Shown here: in pieces, positions 43,255 through 51,977 of the stretch
Layout: each line of letters starts with the position of its first letter
Position numbering within the stretch: the stretch's first letter is position 1
NCBI GenBank assembly: GCA_024680555.1
Contig: JAILCC010000016.1
Location: forward strand, 124,001-188,000
DNA from: a bacterium
GTDB taxonomy: Bacteria; Cyanobacteriota; Vampirovibrionia; Gastranaerophilales; JAILCC01
DNA length: 64,000 bases
Direction of reading: 5' to 3'
Program-made: the position numbers and the translations under genes
The notes under the pieces: model-generated
Told to the model about the DNA's origin: nothing
The model's database searches: none
The model's input: only the letters and a program-made list of their open reading frames with translations

Positions 43255-44553
43255 TTACTTATGTCTTTCGATATATTTAAGTATATTTACAAGAGTAGCA
43301 GATGTGCCAAGGTTGCCTGATTTTGTAATAATCCATCTGGCATTAAAATCCAAGCACAAAGGAATAGCATTATCAGCTTCGTCAATAACCTGCAAGTTTG
43401 AACTTCCTATTGCACTACAAACCTTGTAGGAGGTTTCTCCGCCAACCGTAACAAGAATTACATCCTGTATCGCCACAACATCTTTTGTCAGACGTGCGAG
43501 ATAATCGGTAACAATGGAGGGTATATCATTAGGGTTAATACCGTTAGCCTCTGCATATTCAACATTTTGCTGAAGCGCAGATTCTTTGGTTGTAAAGTTA
43601 ACTATTACCAATCTGCTTTTTACAAGCTGCTTTGCAACTCTGTCTACAAGTTCATCAAAGTTTTGAGTAGAAACACTCTCTAGCGTTAAATCCAAAACGT
43701 AAGGTTCAAAATCGTCAGATTGAATAAGTCTGTCTATTTGCGACCTTGCCAGCATAGTAGCACTACCTGAAACAACAAAAACAGGATTGTCGGGTATTGT
43801 CTTTGCTATGTGCTGATATTCATTTTCTGGCAACCATATATCGGCAAACGCTTTTGCCATAGCAGCAGCACCGCATGGTAAAATCTTATAGGTGCTTTTT
43901 TCAACTGCCAGTGCAATTTGTTCAATGTCAGTAGTTGAAACCGCATCAACGACAATAAGCTTTTTCCCATTATTTATTAGCTGTTGTAATTCTATTAAAA
44001 TAGGGGCAGCTCCTTTTGTAACAGTCTTTAATGTAATAGTACCCACAATGTCAGCCGAACCTGTTTGTGCCGCTAACAAAGACGGAATATGGCTTTCCTT
44101 TACGGGGCATTTTGGATCACGAGCCATTTCCGTTCTGTCTATAGGGATACCGTTTAATAAATGATAACCTCCGACAGTAGTTCTTCCTTCATTTGGAAAA
44201 GCGGGAACAATAATAGCTGCATCCCAGCCTAATTCGTTTAAAACCGTCATTGTTTCGGTGCCGATATTACCACGTATGGTTGAATCAATTTTTTTATAAT
44301 AATATTCGGCATTAAGTTTTTCATCAAGAATTTTTACCGCACCCCGAACCACAGGAATTGCATCATCTTTGGATGCATTTCTGGTTTCGGTACTGATGGC
44401 CCAAACCTGAGTATTGAGCATACCCTCGGGAGCCTGCGTATAGTCAAACAATATCTGAGTATTTGCACCCGATAAATTAAATTGAAGTGCAGTATCGTTT
44501 GCACCTGTTAAATCATCGGCAATAATGCCGATTGTTCCTGTTTGTATAAACAT
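43255..44553 (-). CDS. dtnK: Four-carbon acid sugar kinase (DUF1537)
   Basis: The product is 432 aa, in the DUF1537 family. These kinases phosphorylate D-threonate (DtnK), D-erythronate (DenK) or L-threonate/D-tetronates. Motifs: IIADDLTGANDTALQF at the N-terminus, KKIDSTIRGN, VPAFPNEGRT, and the C-terminal TKSGNLGT. Its stop meets the pdxA start and its ATG shares a base with the ssb stop (TAATG). The pair kinase-pdxA2 is a known catabolic module for tetronates. The exact substrate is inferred from the family only. Confidence 0.87.
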   Translation of the reverse strand: MFIQTGTIGIIADDLTGANDTALQFNLSGANTQILFDYTQAPEGMLNTQVWAISTETRNASKDDAIPVVRGAVKILDEKLNAEYYYKKIDSTIRGNIGTETMTVLNELGWDAAIIVPAFPNEGRTTVGGYHLLNGIPIDRTEMARDPKCPVKESHIPSLLAAQTGSADIVGTITLKTVTKGAAPILIELQQLINNGKKLIVVDAVSTTDIEQIALAVEKSTYKILPCGAAAMAKAFADIWLPENEYQHIAKTIPDNPVFVVSGSATMLARSQIDRLIQSDDFEPYVLDLTLESVSTQNFDELVDRVAKQLVKSRLVIVNFTTKESALQQNVEYAEANGINPNDIPSIVTDYLARLTKDVVAIQDVILVTVGGETSYKVCSAIGSSNLQVIDEADNAIPLCLDFNARWIITKSGNLGTSATLVNILKYIERHK

Positions 44554-44873
44554 TATGAAGCTTCTCTTTTACCTAACAAGCGGATATCAGTGGCTCTCAC
44601 GTAATAATATTCTCTGTTTTCGCCATTTTTATCCTGCCATTTACTTTGAGCAAGTCTGCCATCAATGGCAACAAGCGCACCTTTTTTTGCGTATTCGCCC
44701 GCAACTTCGGCTTTTTTATCCCATAATTCAATTCTAAACCAGTCCGTTTTTTCACCGTCTTTAGACCATCTGTTTGTTGCAACGGATAAGACAGTTTTAA
44801 CTTTTCCTGAATCAAAATATCTTACTTCGGGATCTTGCCCTACTCTGCCAACAATAGTAACCGAATTTATCAT
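44553..44873 (-). CDS. ssb: Single-stranded DNA-binding protein
   Basis: The product is 106 aa. It is an OB-fold SSB with the family start MINSVTIVGRVGQDPEVRYFDSGK, then TDWFRIELWDKKAE and LAQSKWQDKNGE. The acidic C-terminal tail (ending DDDIPF in E. coli) that recruits partner proteins is absent: it ends LLGKREAS. The short form fits a second, tail-less SSB or a lineage feature. ATG 44873 was chosen because AAAGG precedes it. A TATAAT lies just upstream. It overlaps the dtnK start by one base, an unusual pairing of DNA replication and sugar-acid genes. Confidence 0.87.
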   Translation of the reverse strand: MINSVTIVGRVGQDPEVRYFDSGKVKTVLSVATNRWSKDGEKTDWFRIELWDKKAEVAGEYAKKGALVAIDGRLAQSKWQDKNGENREYYYVRATDIRLLGKREAS

Positions 44874-44928
44874 AAATTTGCCTTTCATTTGTTCTTAATA
44901 AGTGAATTATAATACAAAAAAAGAAACA

Positions 44929-45777
44929 TCAACAAGTTTGTGAAGATGCAAACTCGTCTGATATCCTGCAAAGCTCCTCAATAGAAAGCTTTTCACCTCT
45001 TGTTGTCTGTTCCAAATTCAGTTTTTCATACACCGCATCAATAGTATTTTTATTAAAGCCACCGATTAAAAGTGCATTTTTCAACGTCTTTCTACGTGCT
45101 TGAAATGTCGCCGTAATTATTCTGCGCAATAATTTTTTATCCTGAACCGAATATTTTTCTACCTCTTGCGGAGTAATTTTTAATATTGCGGAATCGACTT
45201 TCGGAGCAGGGAAAAAACTCCTCTTGCCGACTTTTTTAATATATTCGGTATCGGAATAAAAGTTACATAGGATAGATAACGAACCATATTCCTTATTCGG
45301 ACTCTTTGGCGTAGCACAAATTCTGCGGGCGACTTCATACTGTACCATTAACAGTATTTCCGAAATTGCTTTTCTGTTTTTGTTTTCCTCATCATCAATT
45401 TCACCCAAAAGATGAGACAATATTGGACTTGTAATGTAATACGGAATATTTGCAATGATTTTAATTTTACTGCCATTGGCTATTTCGGATATATCCGTTT
45501 TTAAAATATCCTGCTCAACTATTTCTATATTATCGAAAGGAAGTTTTTTTAATTCTTCAATTGCCGCCTTGTCAATTTCAACCGCATAAACCTTACTGAC
45601 TCTTTGGGCAATCTGCTCGGTCACAAAGCCCAATCCCGCACCAATTTCAAGAACAACATCTTCAGCTTGCAAGTTTGCATTTTCAATAATTGTATTTATT
45701 GCCGAACCATCAACCAAAAAATTTTGCCCGAGTGATTTTTTAGCCCTAAATTTTTTAGCTCTTTGAATATAGTCCAT
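44929..45777 (-). CDS. rsmA: 16S rRNA dimethyladenosine transferase
   Basis: RsmA (KsgA), 282 aa, dimethylates two adenosines in the 3'-end helix of 16S rRNA. It has KKSLGQNFLVDG, EIGAGLGFVTEQI (SAM motif I), EQDILKTD, the catalytic NIPYYITSPIL and FFPAPKVDSAI. The length is normal. AAAGGA lies before the ATG. It lies upstream of ssb with a 55-bp gap and is probably transcribed from its own promoter. Confidence 0.95.
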   Translation of the reverse strand: MDYIQRAKKFRAKKSLGQNFLVDGSAINTIIENANLQAEDVVLEIGAGLGFVTEQIAQRVSKVYAVEIDKAAIEELKKLPFDNIEIVEQDILKTDISEIANGSKIKIIANIPYYITSPILSHLLGEIDDEENKNRKAISEILLMVQYEVARRICATPKSPNKEYGSLSILCNFYSDTEYIKKVGKRSFFPAPKVDSAILKITPQEVEKYSVQDKKLLRRIITATFQARRKTLKNALLIGGFNKNTIDAVYEKLNLEQTTRGEKLSIEELCRISDEFASSQTC

Positions 45778-45855
45778 TGGGGAATTTTTCCTTTCTCAGT
45801 CCATTTTAAACTAAACAAAAACTTTGTGATAGAATTTTAATAAGGAGCAAATTTA

Positions 45856-47175
45856 ATGAATACTCTTATCAGGGAAAGAAAAATACTTGAACAGAAAGAA
45901 GAACTATACGGAATATTCCGTTCGGGGTTCAAACTGTCACAAAAACTCGGTGTGGAATTTGAAAAATTACCGGTAAAAAATTCCGATTTTACGGCAGTAC
46001 CGTTCTTCTTTAATAAGGGTATTTTAGATTTTTTGAACAACTATAAAGAGCAAACAAGAGGTGTTCCGATATATGAAAATGATGCACTTCTCGGAATAAT
46101 AACGAATATGGGAACCATAACATTAGAGCCCGGATGTCAAGTTGAAATGAGTTTAAGGCAGCATGAAAACATCTGTGATATTGAAGAAAAATTAAACAGA
46201 TACAATGAACTGACATCAAAAATTGCAGACGATATGGGATTTTCTTTTTTAGCACTCGGCTGCCAGCCAGTCAGCACTTTTGAAAATATTAAAATCATAC
46301 CCAAAAGCAGATATGAGTTTATGACAAAATATCTGGGCGGCAGAGCATCTCGCCCATACGTAATGATGCGAGAAACGGCAGGAATTCAAACCAGTATAGA
46401 TTACAAAGATGAATTTGATGCGATACAAAAATTATCAACAGCGCTAAAATTGTCGCCGTTTTTATCTGCATTTTACGTAAATTCACCAATAAGACAGGGA
46501 AGTCTTAGCGGATACAAGTCATATAGGCTTCATGCTTGGCTAAATACTGACAATAAACGATGCGGATTGGTTTCCAAAAAGCTCATAGAAACCCCGCAGG
46601 AATTTTCTTTTGAAGATTATACGGATATCCTTCTTGATGTTCCGATGATTTTTCATAAAAATAAATACGTCGAAAATAAAACATTTAAAGAGCTTTTTAT
46701 TGAAAAAGAGGCTGATGAGTCAGATTGGGAAACACACCTGAGTCTGTTTTTCCCTGATGTAAGACTGAAAAACTATATTGAAATAAGAAATCATGACTGC
46801 CAAAATCCCAAAATCGCAATTTCAGTACCCACCCTGTATAAAGGCATATTCTATTCTAAAACCGGTATTGATGATGTAAATAGCCTGCTGAAAGAATTTA
46901 CGTACTACGATTTGGAATTTGTAAGACAAAACGCACCCAGATTTGGTATGGATTTTTGCGTGAAAAACTTCAAAATATCAACTATAGTTAAGGAAATATT
47001 TTATATTGCACAAAGGGGACTAAAAGAATTCGAGCTTGGAGAAGAAAAGTACTTGGACAATGCGCTTGAGCTTGTAAACGAAAGCATTACCCCTGCTGAT
47101 ATAATTATTAAAAATTTTGAAGGTTCCTGGCATCATAAGATAGAAAAACTTGTAAAATTTTCCCAAATAAACTAG
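45856..47175 (+). CDS. gshA: Glutamate-cysteine ligase (GCS2 / plant-type)
   Basis: The product is 439 aa. It catalyses the first step of glutathione synthesis (gamma-glutamylcysteine). It belongs to the GCS2-type family found in plants and alphaproteobacteria: EPGCQVEMSLRQHENIC, LGCQPVSTFENIKIIPKSRYEFM, TAGIQTSIDY and the long C-terminal domain. The enzyme implies a thiol pool, which fits an organism related to Cyanobacteria. No gshB is adjacent. AAGGAG lies before the ATG. Cytoplasmic. Confidence 0.87.
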   Translation: MNTLIRERKILEQKEELYGIFRSGFKLSQKLGVEFEKLPVKNSDFTAVPFFFNKGILDFLNNYKEQTRGVPIYENDALLGIITNMGTITLEPGCQVEMSLRQHENICDIEEKLNRYNELTSKIADDMGFSFLALGCQPVSTFENIKIIPKSRYEFMTKYLGGRASRPYVMMRETAGIQTSIDYKDEFDAIQKLSTALKLSPFLSAFYVNSPIRQGSLSGYKSYRLHAWLNTDNKRCGLVSKKLIETPQEFSFEDYTDILLDVPMIFHKNKYVENKTFKELFIEKEADESDWETHLSLFFPDVRLKNYIEIRNHDCQNPKIAISVPTLYKGIFYSKTGIDDVNSLLKEFTYYDLEFVRQNAPRFGMDFCVKNFKISTIVKEIFYIAQRGLKEFELGEEKYLDNALELVNESITPADIIIKNFEGSWHHKIEKLVKFSQIN

Positions 47176-47236
47176 CAAAATTTTTTTTGTTCCATATTAC
47201 TATACATATACCCGAGCATCTAAAAGGAGTTTCCCA

Positions 47237-47557
47237 ATGCAAATAAACAGCATCCCATCTGTAAATTTCAAAAATTGGAGTGATATTATTGATTCTCTTG
47301 CGGAATCATATCTCAATACACCCGAAAAGATTATAGAGGATGTAAAAATGGAGGGAGAATGGTTAGCTCAACAATCAAGACACGACTGCTTGGATATAGC
47401 TGATAGTTTTGAACAGGCAAGTCAAAGGATAGAAAAATCCGCAAACAGAATGGCTACGACAAATAGCAAAGTGGAAAAATTATCGTTGTTAGATAAAATC
47501 AGAACCGATTTGAGAATTATGACTCGTGATAGACGCACATACGGCAAAAGAAGCTGA
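47237..47557 (+). CDS. Orphan protein with a conserved N-terminal motif (member 4)
   Basis: The product is 106 aa, helical and charged, and is not recognised. It starts MQINSIPSVNFKNWSD, sharing the M-[QK]-[VI]-x-x-I-x-x-x-N-F motif. AAGGAG stands 7 bases before the ATG. The rest (about residues 20-100) looks like two or three amphipathic helices. It lies between gshA and another member of the same motif set. Confidence 0.7.
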   Translation: MQINSIPSVNFKNWSDIIDSLAESYLNTPEKIIEDVKMEGEWLAQQSRHDCLDIADSFEQASQRIEKSANRMATTNSKVEKLSLLDKIRTDLRIMTRDRRTYGKRS

Positions 47558-47598
47558 TATAATGCGTATCGGACAATAGATTGAGATGTGCAACTTTA

Positions 47599-47626
47599 TT
47601 GACAATGCTTGTGTATGCCATACAAT
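47599..47626 (+). promoter_or_regulatory. Sigma-70 promoter for the 127-aa orphan
   Basis: A consensus TTGACA (47599-47604), a 16-base spacer and TACAAT (47621-47626). The predicted start near 47633 is downstream of the longer-frame start at 47609 and 33 bases before ATG 47666, which supports that ATG. Confidence 0.75.
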
Positions 47627-47665
47627 GAAAGTACATACTACAATTTATTAAATACAGGGGAAAAA

Positions 47666-48049
47666 ATGCAGGTTTCAAAAATTAATACTCAAAATTTTGG
47701 GGCAACTCCGTGTTCTATGACAAAGAGGCTTTTACTTGATTTAGAAAGAAATGCTATTGACACTATGCCCATAATGCGCATCATGAAGAATACTTATGTG
47801 GGAAACAGAATATTCACAAATATATCTTCTGACGGTAAATTCGGAGTTGATATGTTCTCACGAGAAGGAGACCACCTTCGTGCGCTCATTAAATCGGAAG
47901 ACAATATGAGAGTGGATGCAGGTACATTTCATCTGGTAAACCCGAAAAGCTTCGCCAAAAAATTCTATGAAGCCCTTAATTTAGGTGAAAGAACCAGAAG
48001 CAAAGAGCAAAGACTCATTGACAAAGTTTACGGTATGTTTGAAGGTTAA
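47666..48049 (+). CDS. Orphan protein with a conserved N-terminal motif (member 5)
   Basis: The product is 127 aa. It starts [18 protein letters not shown], the clearest example of the shared motif (N-F-G). The body has a compact alpha/beta pattern ([41 protein letters not shown]) without a named domain. AGGGG precedes ATG 47666 by 6 bases. A strong promoter at 47599-47626 drives it. The 3' end overlaps gcvPB on the other strand by 4 bases. Confidence 0.75.
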   Translation: MQVSKINTQNFGATPCSMTKRLLLDLERNAIDTMPIMRIMKNTYVGNRIFTNISSDGKFGVDMFSREGDHLRALIKSEDNMRVDAGTFHLVNPKSFAKKFYEALNLGERTRSKEQRLIDKVYGMFEG

Positions 48050-49476
48050 CTCCACCTTAAATTCGGATGTCTTGCAGCATTAGTTTCGTCAACTTTTCTT
48101 ACGGGAGTATTGTGAGGCGCATCAGCTAACAACTCGGGCGTGTCTTGTGCTTCCTGCGCAATTTTCTTCATTATTTCTATAAATTCGTCCAAGGTTTCTT
48201 TGGATTCACTTTCCGTAGGCTCAATCATCATCGCTTCATGAACTATCAGCGGGAAATATATGGTCGGCGGGTGGAAACCGTAATCAATAAGTCTTTTGGC
48301 AATTTGAAGCGTATTTACGCCAAATGCTTTTTGTAATTCATTAGTAAGGACAAATTCATGTGCGCAAACTTCATCAATTGCTATTTTATAACAATCTTGG
48401 AGTTTTGCTTTGATGTAATTTGCATTTAAAACCGCATCAATTGAAGCCTGTTTCAAGTCTTTACCCATCATGGTTATATAGGTATATGCTCTTACTAGCA
48501 CAGAAAAATTACCGAAAAAGGAACTTACTTTTCCTATTGTATTTGGGTAATTATAATCTCTGAAATATTTTTTACCGTCAAACTTGACTACCGGAACAGG
48601 TAAAAACTCCTCCAACTTTTTGACAACACCAATAGGACCTGCCCCCGGTCCGCCGCATCCGTGCGGAGTAGCAAATGTTTTATGAAGATTCAAGTGAACG
48701 ACGTCAAACCCCATAATTGCAGGGTTTGAAATTCCCATAATGGCATTGAAATTCGCTCCATCATAATACAAAAGCCCGCCTGCATTGTGAATCATATTCG
48801 CAATTCTTGTAATGTTTTTTTCAAACAGCCCCAGTGTATTCGGGTTGGTCAGCATTAGTGCAGCAACATCATTGTCCAACAAGTTTTCAAGTTCGTCTAA
48901 ATCAACCAAACCGTCAGGAGTAGATTTCACCTGAATAACTTCAAAACCGCACATCTTTGATGAAGCGGGATTTGTACCGTGAGCGGAGTCGGGAATTAAA
49001 ACTTTTTTCTTTTCCATACCAAGCTTTTCAAAATATGCCTTAATTATCATCATGCCGGTCAATTCGCCATGAGCACCAGCCTCAGGCTGCAAAGAAATCG
49101 CATCCATACCCGTAATTGCGCACAGCTGTTTTTGCAGGGTACACATAAGAGCTAATGCCCCTTGAATTGTTTCATCCGACTGATTAGGGTGAATATTTAA
49201 AAAACCATCCAGATTGGCTGCCCATTCGTTTACCTTTGGATTGTACTTCATTGTACATGAACCTAAAGGATAAAAACCGCCGTCAAGAGGAAAATTCTTT
49301 TTGGAAAGATTTGTATAATGAGAAACAACTTCTCTTTCGGACATAACCGGCAAATTTATTTCCGATGTTCTCAGGTATTTTTTATCTATGGATTTTTCCA
49401 AAACATCCAAATTACAAGCCTTTTGAGCCCTGCTTTTTATTTTTTTATCCGATTTTTCAAAAATTGTTGTTCCCAT
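48046..49476 (-). CDS. gcvPB: Glycine dehydrogenase (decarboxylating) subunit 2
   Basis: The product is 476 aa, the second subunit of the two-chain P protein of the glycine cleavage system. PLP lysine region: [19 protein letters not shown]. Other hallmarks are [36 protein letters not shown] and the YDGANFNAI stretch. It needs GcvPA, which is not adjacent in this window. A very strong Shine-Dalgarno sequence (GGAGGAGAGG) precedes the ATG. It is divergent from rpmH across a 144-bp region. Confidence 0.95.
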   Translation of the reverse strand: MGTTIFEKSDKKIKSRAQKACNLDVLEKSIDKKYLRTSEINLPVMSEREVVSHYTNLSKKNFPLDGGFYPLGSCTMKYNPKVNEWAANLDGFLNIHPNQSDETIQGALALMCTLQKQLCAITGMDAISLQPEAGAHGELTGMMIIKAYFEKLGMEKKKVLIPDSAHGTNPASSKMCGFEVIQVKSTPDGLVDLDELENLLDNDVAALMLTNPNTLGLFEKNITRIANMIHNAGGLLYYDGANFNAIMGISNPAIMGFDVVHLNLHKTFATPHGCGGPGAGPIGVVKKLEEFLPVPVVKFDGKKYFRDYNYPNTIGKVSSFFGNFSVLVRAYTYITMMGKDLKQASIDAVLNANYIKAKLQDCYKIAIDEVCAHEFVLTNELQKAFGVNTLQIAKRLIDYGFHPPTIYFPLIVHEAMMIEPTESESKETLDEFIEIMKKIAQEAQDTPELLADAPHNTPVRKVDETNAARHPNLRWS

Positions 49477-49548
49477 ATTCCCTCTCCTCCGTACAACTCA
49501 ATAGTAACATAAACAAAGATATATTTGAATATTATTAACCGTTTTTGC

Positions 49549-49577
49549 TTGATTTCTTTTTATGTCTTTTGTATTAT
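49549..49577 (+). promoter_or_regulatory. Sigma-70 promoter of rpmH-rnpA-yidD
   Basis: TTGATT (49549-49554), a 17-base spacer and TATTAT (49572-49577). It lies 44 bases before the rpmH ATG, and GGAG lies 8 bases before that ATG. Confidence 0.75.
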
Positions 49578-49620
49578 GAAAGACACATGGACGCAAAATA
49601 ATTAAAATTGGAGCAAAATA

Positions 49621-49773
49621 ATGAAACGCACACTTGAAGGAACAAAAAGAAAAAGACAAAACGTAAGCGGTTTTCGTGCAAGAATGGCAACTGCAAACGG
49701 TCAAAATGTATTAAACAGACGCAGAGCTAAAGGTCGTCACAAAGTTGCTATTACCGCAAAAACAAAAGCTTAG
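49621..49773 (+). CDS. rpmH: 50S ribosomal protein L34
   Basis: The product is 50 aa, small and very basic. It starts [19 protein letters not shown] and ends with the family pattern [18 protein letters not shown]. It is too short for an ORF length cut-off but is clear by sequence. L34 is a core 50S protein. The neighbours rnpA and yidD follow in the order common to most bacteria. GGAG precedes the ATG, and the promoter at 49549 is well placed. Confidence 0.95.
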   Translation: MKRTLEGTKRKRQNVSGFRARMATANGQNVLNRRRAKGRHKVAITAKTKA

Positions 49774-49776
49774 GAT

Positions 49777-50139
49777 ATGTTACCCAAAAGATACAGACTA
49801 AGAAAGAATATTGAGTTTGTAGCGACTTATGCGCAAAAAAAGTACGTCTCTAATTCGTACTTTACGATAAATATAGGAAAAACAAAGCCGACAGAAGATT
49901 TTATATCCAAAGCGGCTTTTGTTGTATCTAAAAAAACTGATAAACGTGCGGTTGTCCGCAACAAAATCAAACGCAGAATGCGTGAAATATATAAAACAAT
50001 ATTAAGAGAAAATCCGTCATTTCCGAAATGGATGTCAGTTATTATTTCTGCAAAGCCGGAGGCTAAAGATATTGATTTTAAGTCATTTGACAGAGAATTA
50101 CGAAATTTAATACATAAGGCGGAAGAAAAATATGATTAA
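49777..50139 (+). CDS. rnpA: Ribonuclease P protein component
   Basis: The product is 120 aa, the protein subunit of RNase P, which matures the 5' end of tRNA precursors together with the catalytic RNA. It starts [13 protein letters not shown], has the RNA-binding arginine-rich helix ([17 protein letters not shown]) and the basic fold typical of the family. The gap to rpmH is 3 bp. It overlaps yidD by 8 bases. Confidence 0.93.
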   Translation: MLPKRYRLRKNIEFVATYAQKKYVSNSYFTINIGKTKPTEDFISKAAFVVSKKTDKRAVVRNKIKRRMREIYKTILRENPSFPKWMSVIISAKPEAKDIDFKSFDRELRNLIHKAEEKYD

Positions 50140-50341
50140 AAAATTTTTTGTATTTCTTATCAAAATATATCAGTGGTTCTCAAAATTTACGCCAAAAACA
50201 TGTCGTTTTTATCCTACGTGTTCAAGATACATGATAGAAGCTATTGAGAAATATGGGGTTATAAAAGGCGGCTGGCTTGGGATAAAACGCATTTGCAGAT
50301 GTCATCCGTGGAATGAAGGCGGTTACGATCCCGTACCGTAA
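50132..50341 (+). CDS. yidD: Membrane protein insertion efficiency factor YidD
   Basis: The product is 69 aa. It has the family core [32 protein letters not shown] and GGYDPVP. YidD aids insertion of proteins by YidC at the inner membrane. yidC, which usually follows, is absent here: a pilin-like gene comes next. Confidence 0.94.
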   Translation: MIKKFFVFLIKIYQWFSKFTPKTCRFYPTCSRYMIEAIEKYGVIKGGWLGIKRICRCHPWNEGGYDPVP

Positions 50342-50411
50342 AATTATGATTTTACTACACAAAAACCTTTATATCTGCTATAATCATATTAAATTGATAA
50401 GAGGATAGTTC

Positions 50412-50642
50412 ATGAAAAGAAAAGCACAAAGTTTAGTCGAATTTGCTATTATATTGATGGCGGTTACCGCTATTGCAATGATATCTTTGCAAATAATCAG
50501 CAACAAGATTAACTCAAGTGTATATAATAACTACGAAGAATCGCAAACCACTATTGAGGATGCCATTTCGGCAGAAGAACAAAATTGCACAAAAATGGGA
50601 CTTCATTGGGATAAACAAAACGGCATCTGCGAAGCTAAATAA
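50412..50642 (+). CDS. Flp/TadE-like pilin or pseudopilin
   Basis: The product is 76 aa. The N-terminus is a short basic leader (MKRKA), then QSLVEFAIILMAVTAIAMISLQII, a hydrophobic helix with Glu at a position typical of Flp or TadE-type pilins. A short polar C-terminal part with two cysteines (NCTKMG, NGICEAK) follows. GAGGA lies before the ATG. It is separated from yidD by 70 bp and overlaps the end of purB on the other strand by 8 bases. Assignment as pilin-like is by the N-terminal pattern only. Confidence 0.65.
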   Translation: MKRKAQSLVEFAIILMAVTAIAMISLQIISNKINSSVYNNYEESQTTIEDAISAEEQNCTKMGLHWDKQNGICEAK

Positions 50643-51933
50643 GCCCCAGTCTTTGATATATGGTATCAATGTTTTTCAAATAATCTTTAACGTCAAAGAG
50701 TCCGTTTATTTCTTCTTCGGATAAGTATTTTTTTACTTCCTTATCTTCAATGAGATTTTTTTTGAAGTTTCCATCTTGCTTTCCCCATGCGTCAAGGGCA
50801 TTACGTTGAACAATTTTATATGCATCTTCTCTTAAAAGTCCTTTATCCACAAGCGCTAATAAAACCTTTTGAGAGAATACGCATCCGCCGTACAGGGTTG
50901 TATTATTAAGCATTCTGTCTGCATGAACCACTAGATTTTCTACTAAATTTTTAAAACGATTAAGCATATAATCTACAAGAATTGTACTGTCAGGGAATAT
51001 TATTCTTTCCGCACTCGAATGGCTTATATCCCTTTCATGCCACAAAGAAACATTCTCCAACGCAACCATAGCATTTGAACGGACAACCCTTGCCAAGCCG
51101 GTAAGATTTTCTGCAGAAATCGGATTTTTCTTATGCGGCATAGCTGACGACCCTTTTTGCCCCTCGGAAAAACCTTCTTCCACTTCAAGAACTTCACTTC
51201 GTTGCAAATGTCTTAATTCTATAGCAAACTGCTCAATAGTAGTTGCAATCAAGGCTATTGTTTGAAGATAATTGGCATGTAAATCTCTTTGAATAATCTG
51301 AGTGGAAACTTTTGCCGGATTAAGTCCCAATATATCGCATGTGATTTTTTCAATTTCGGGAGAAATATTGCTATATGTACCTATCGGACCTGATATTTGC
51401 CCGACTAAAATTTCTTCTTTTGCAAGAATAAATCTCGACAAATTTCTGCGCATAATTTCAAGCCAATTACACATTTTCAAACCGTATGTCATCGGTTCGG
51501 CATGAATACCGTGAGAACGTCCGATGCATATCGTGTCTTTATATTCCAAGGCTTTTTTTTCAAGCAGCTCAATCACGCTTTTGATATCTGCTTCTATAAT
51601 AGAGCTTGCCTGCTTTATCTGGAGAGCAAGTGCCGTATCAATAACATCAGAGCTTGTTAAGCCGAGGTGTATAAAACGTGAATTATCGCCGACATACTCG
51701 GATACATTTGTTAAAAATGCTATAAAGTCATGTTTTACTTCCGCTTCTATTTCGTCAATTCTTTCTATTGAAAATTGTGCTTTGGACTTTATATCGGAAA
51801 GAACATCGTCTGATATTTTCCCCAACCTGCTATATGCCTCACATACCGCAAGCTCGACATCAAGATATGTTTGGAATTTATTTTCTAAACTCCAAATGTT
51901 ACCCATTTCTTTTCTTGTATAGCGTTCAATCAT
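50635..51933 (-). CDS. purB: Adenylosuccinate lyase
   Basis: PurB (432 aa) removes fumarate from SAICAR and adenylosuccinate in purine synthesis. It shows the fumarase/aspartase superfamily features: TSSDVIDTALALQ, GRSHGIHAEPMTYG (catalytic His), and the signature GSSAMPHKKNPISAENL. The ERYTRKEMGNIWSLENKFQ start is typical of the short bacterial form. GAGGAAG precedes the ATG. Confidence 0.95.
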   Translation of the reverse strand: MIERYTRKEMGNIWSLENKFQTYLDVELAVCEAYSRLGKISDDVLSDIKSKAQFSIERIDEIEAEVKHDFIAFLTNVSEYVGDNSRFIHLGLTSSDVIDTALALQIKQASSIIEADIKSVIELLEKKALEYKDTICIGRSHGIHAEPMTYGLKMCNWLEIMRRNLSRFILAKEEILVGQISGPIGTYSNISPEIEKITCDILGLNPAKVSTQIIQRDLHANYLQTIALIATTIEQFAIELRHLQRSEVLEVEEGFSEGQKGSSAMPHKKNPISAENLTGLARVVRSNAMVALENVSLWHERDISHSSAERIIFPDSTILVDYMLNRFKNLVENLVVHADRMLNNTTLYGGCVFSQKVLLALVDKGLLREDAYKIVQRNALDAWGKQDGNFKKNLIEDKEVKKYLSEEEINGLFDVKDYLKNIDTIYQRLGLI

Positions 51934-51977
51934 AACTTCCTCAGAATAACTTGCTACTTGAATTTAGCACAAAAATA

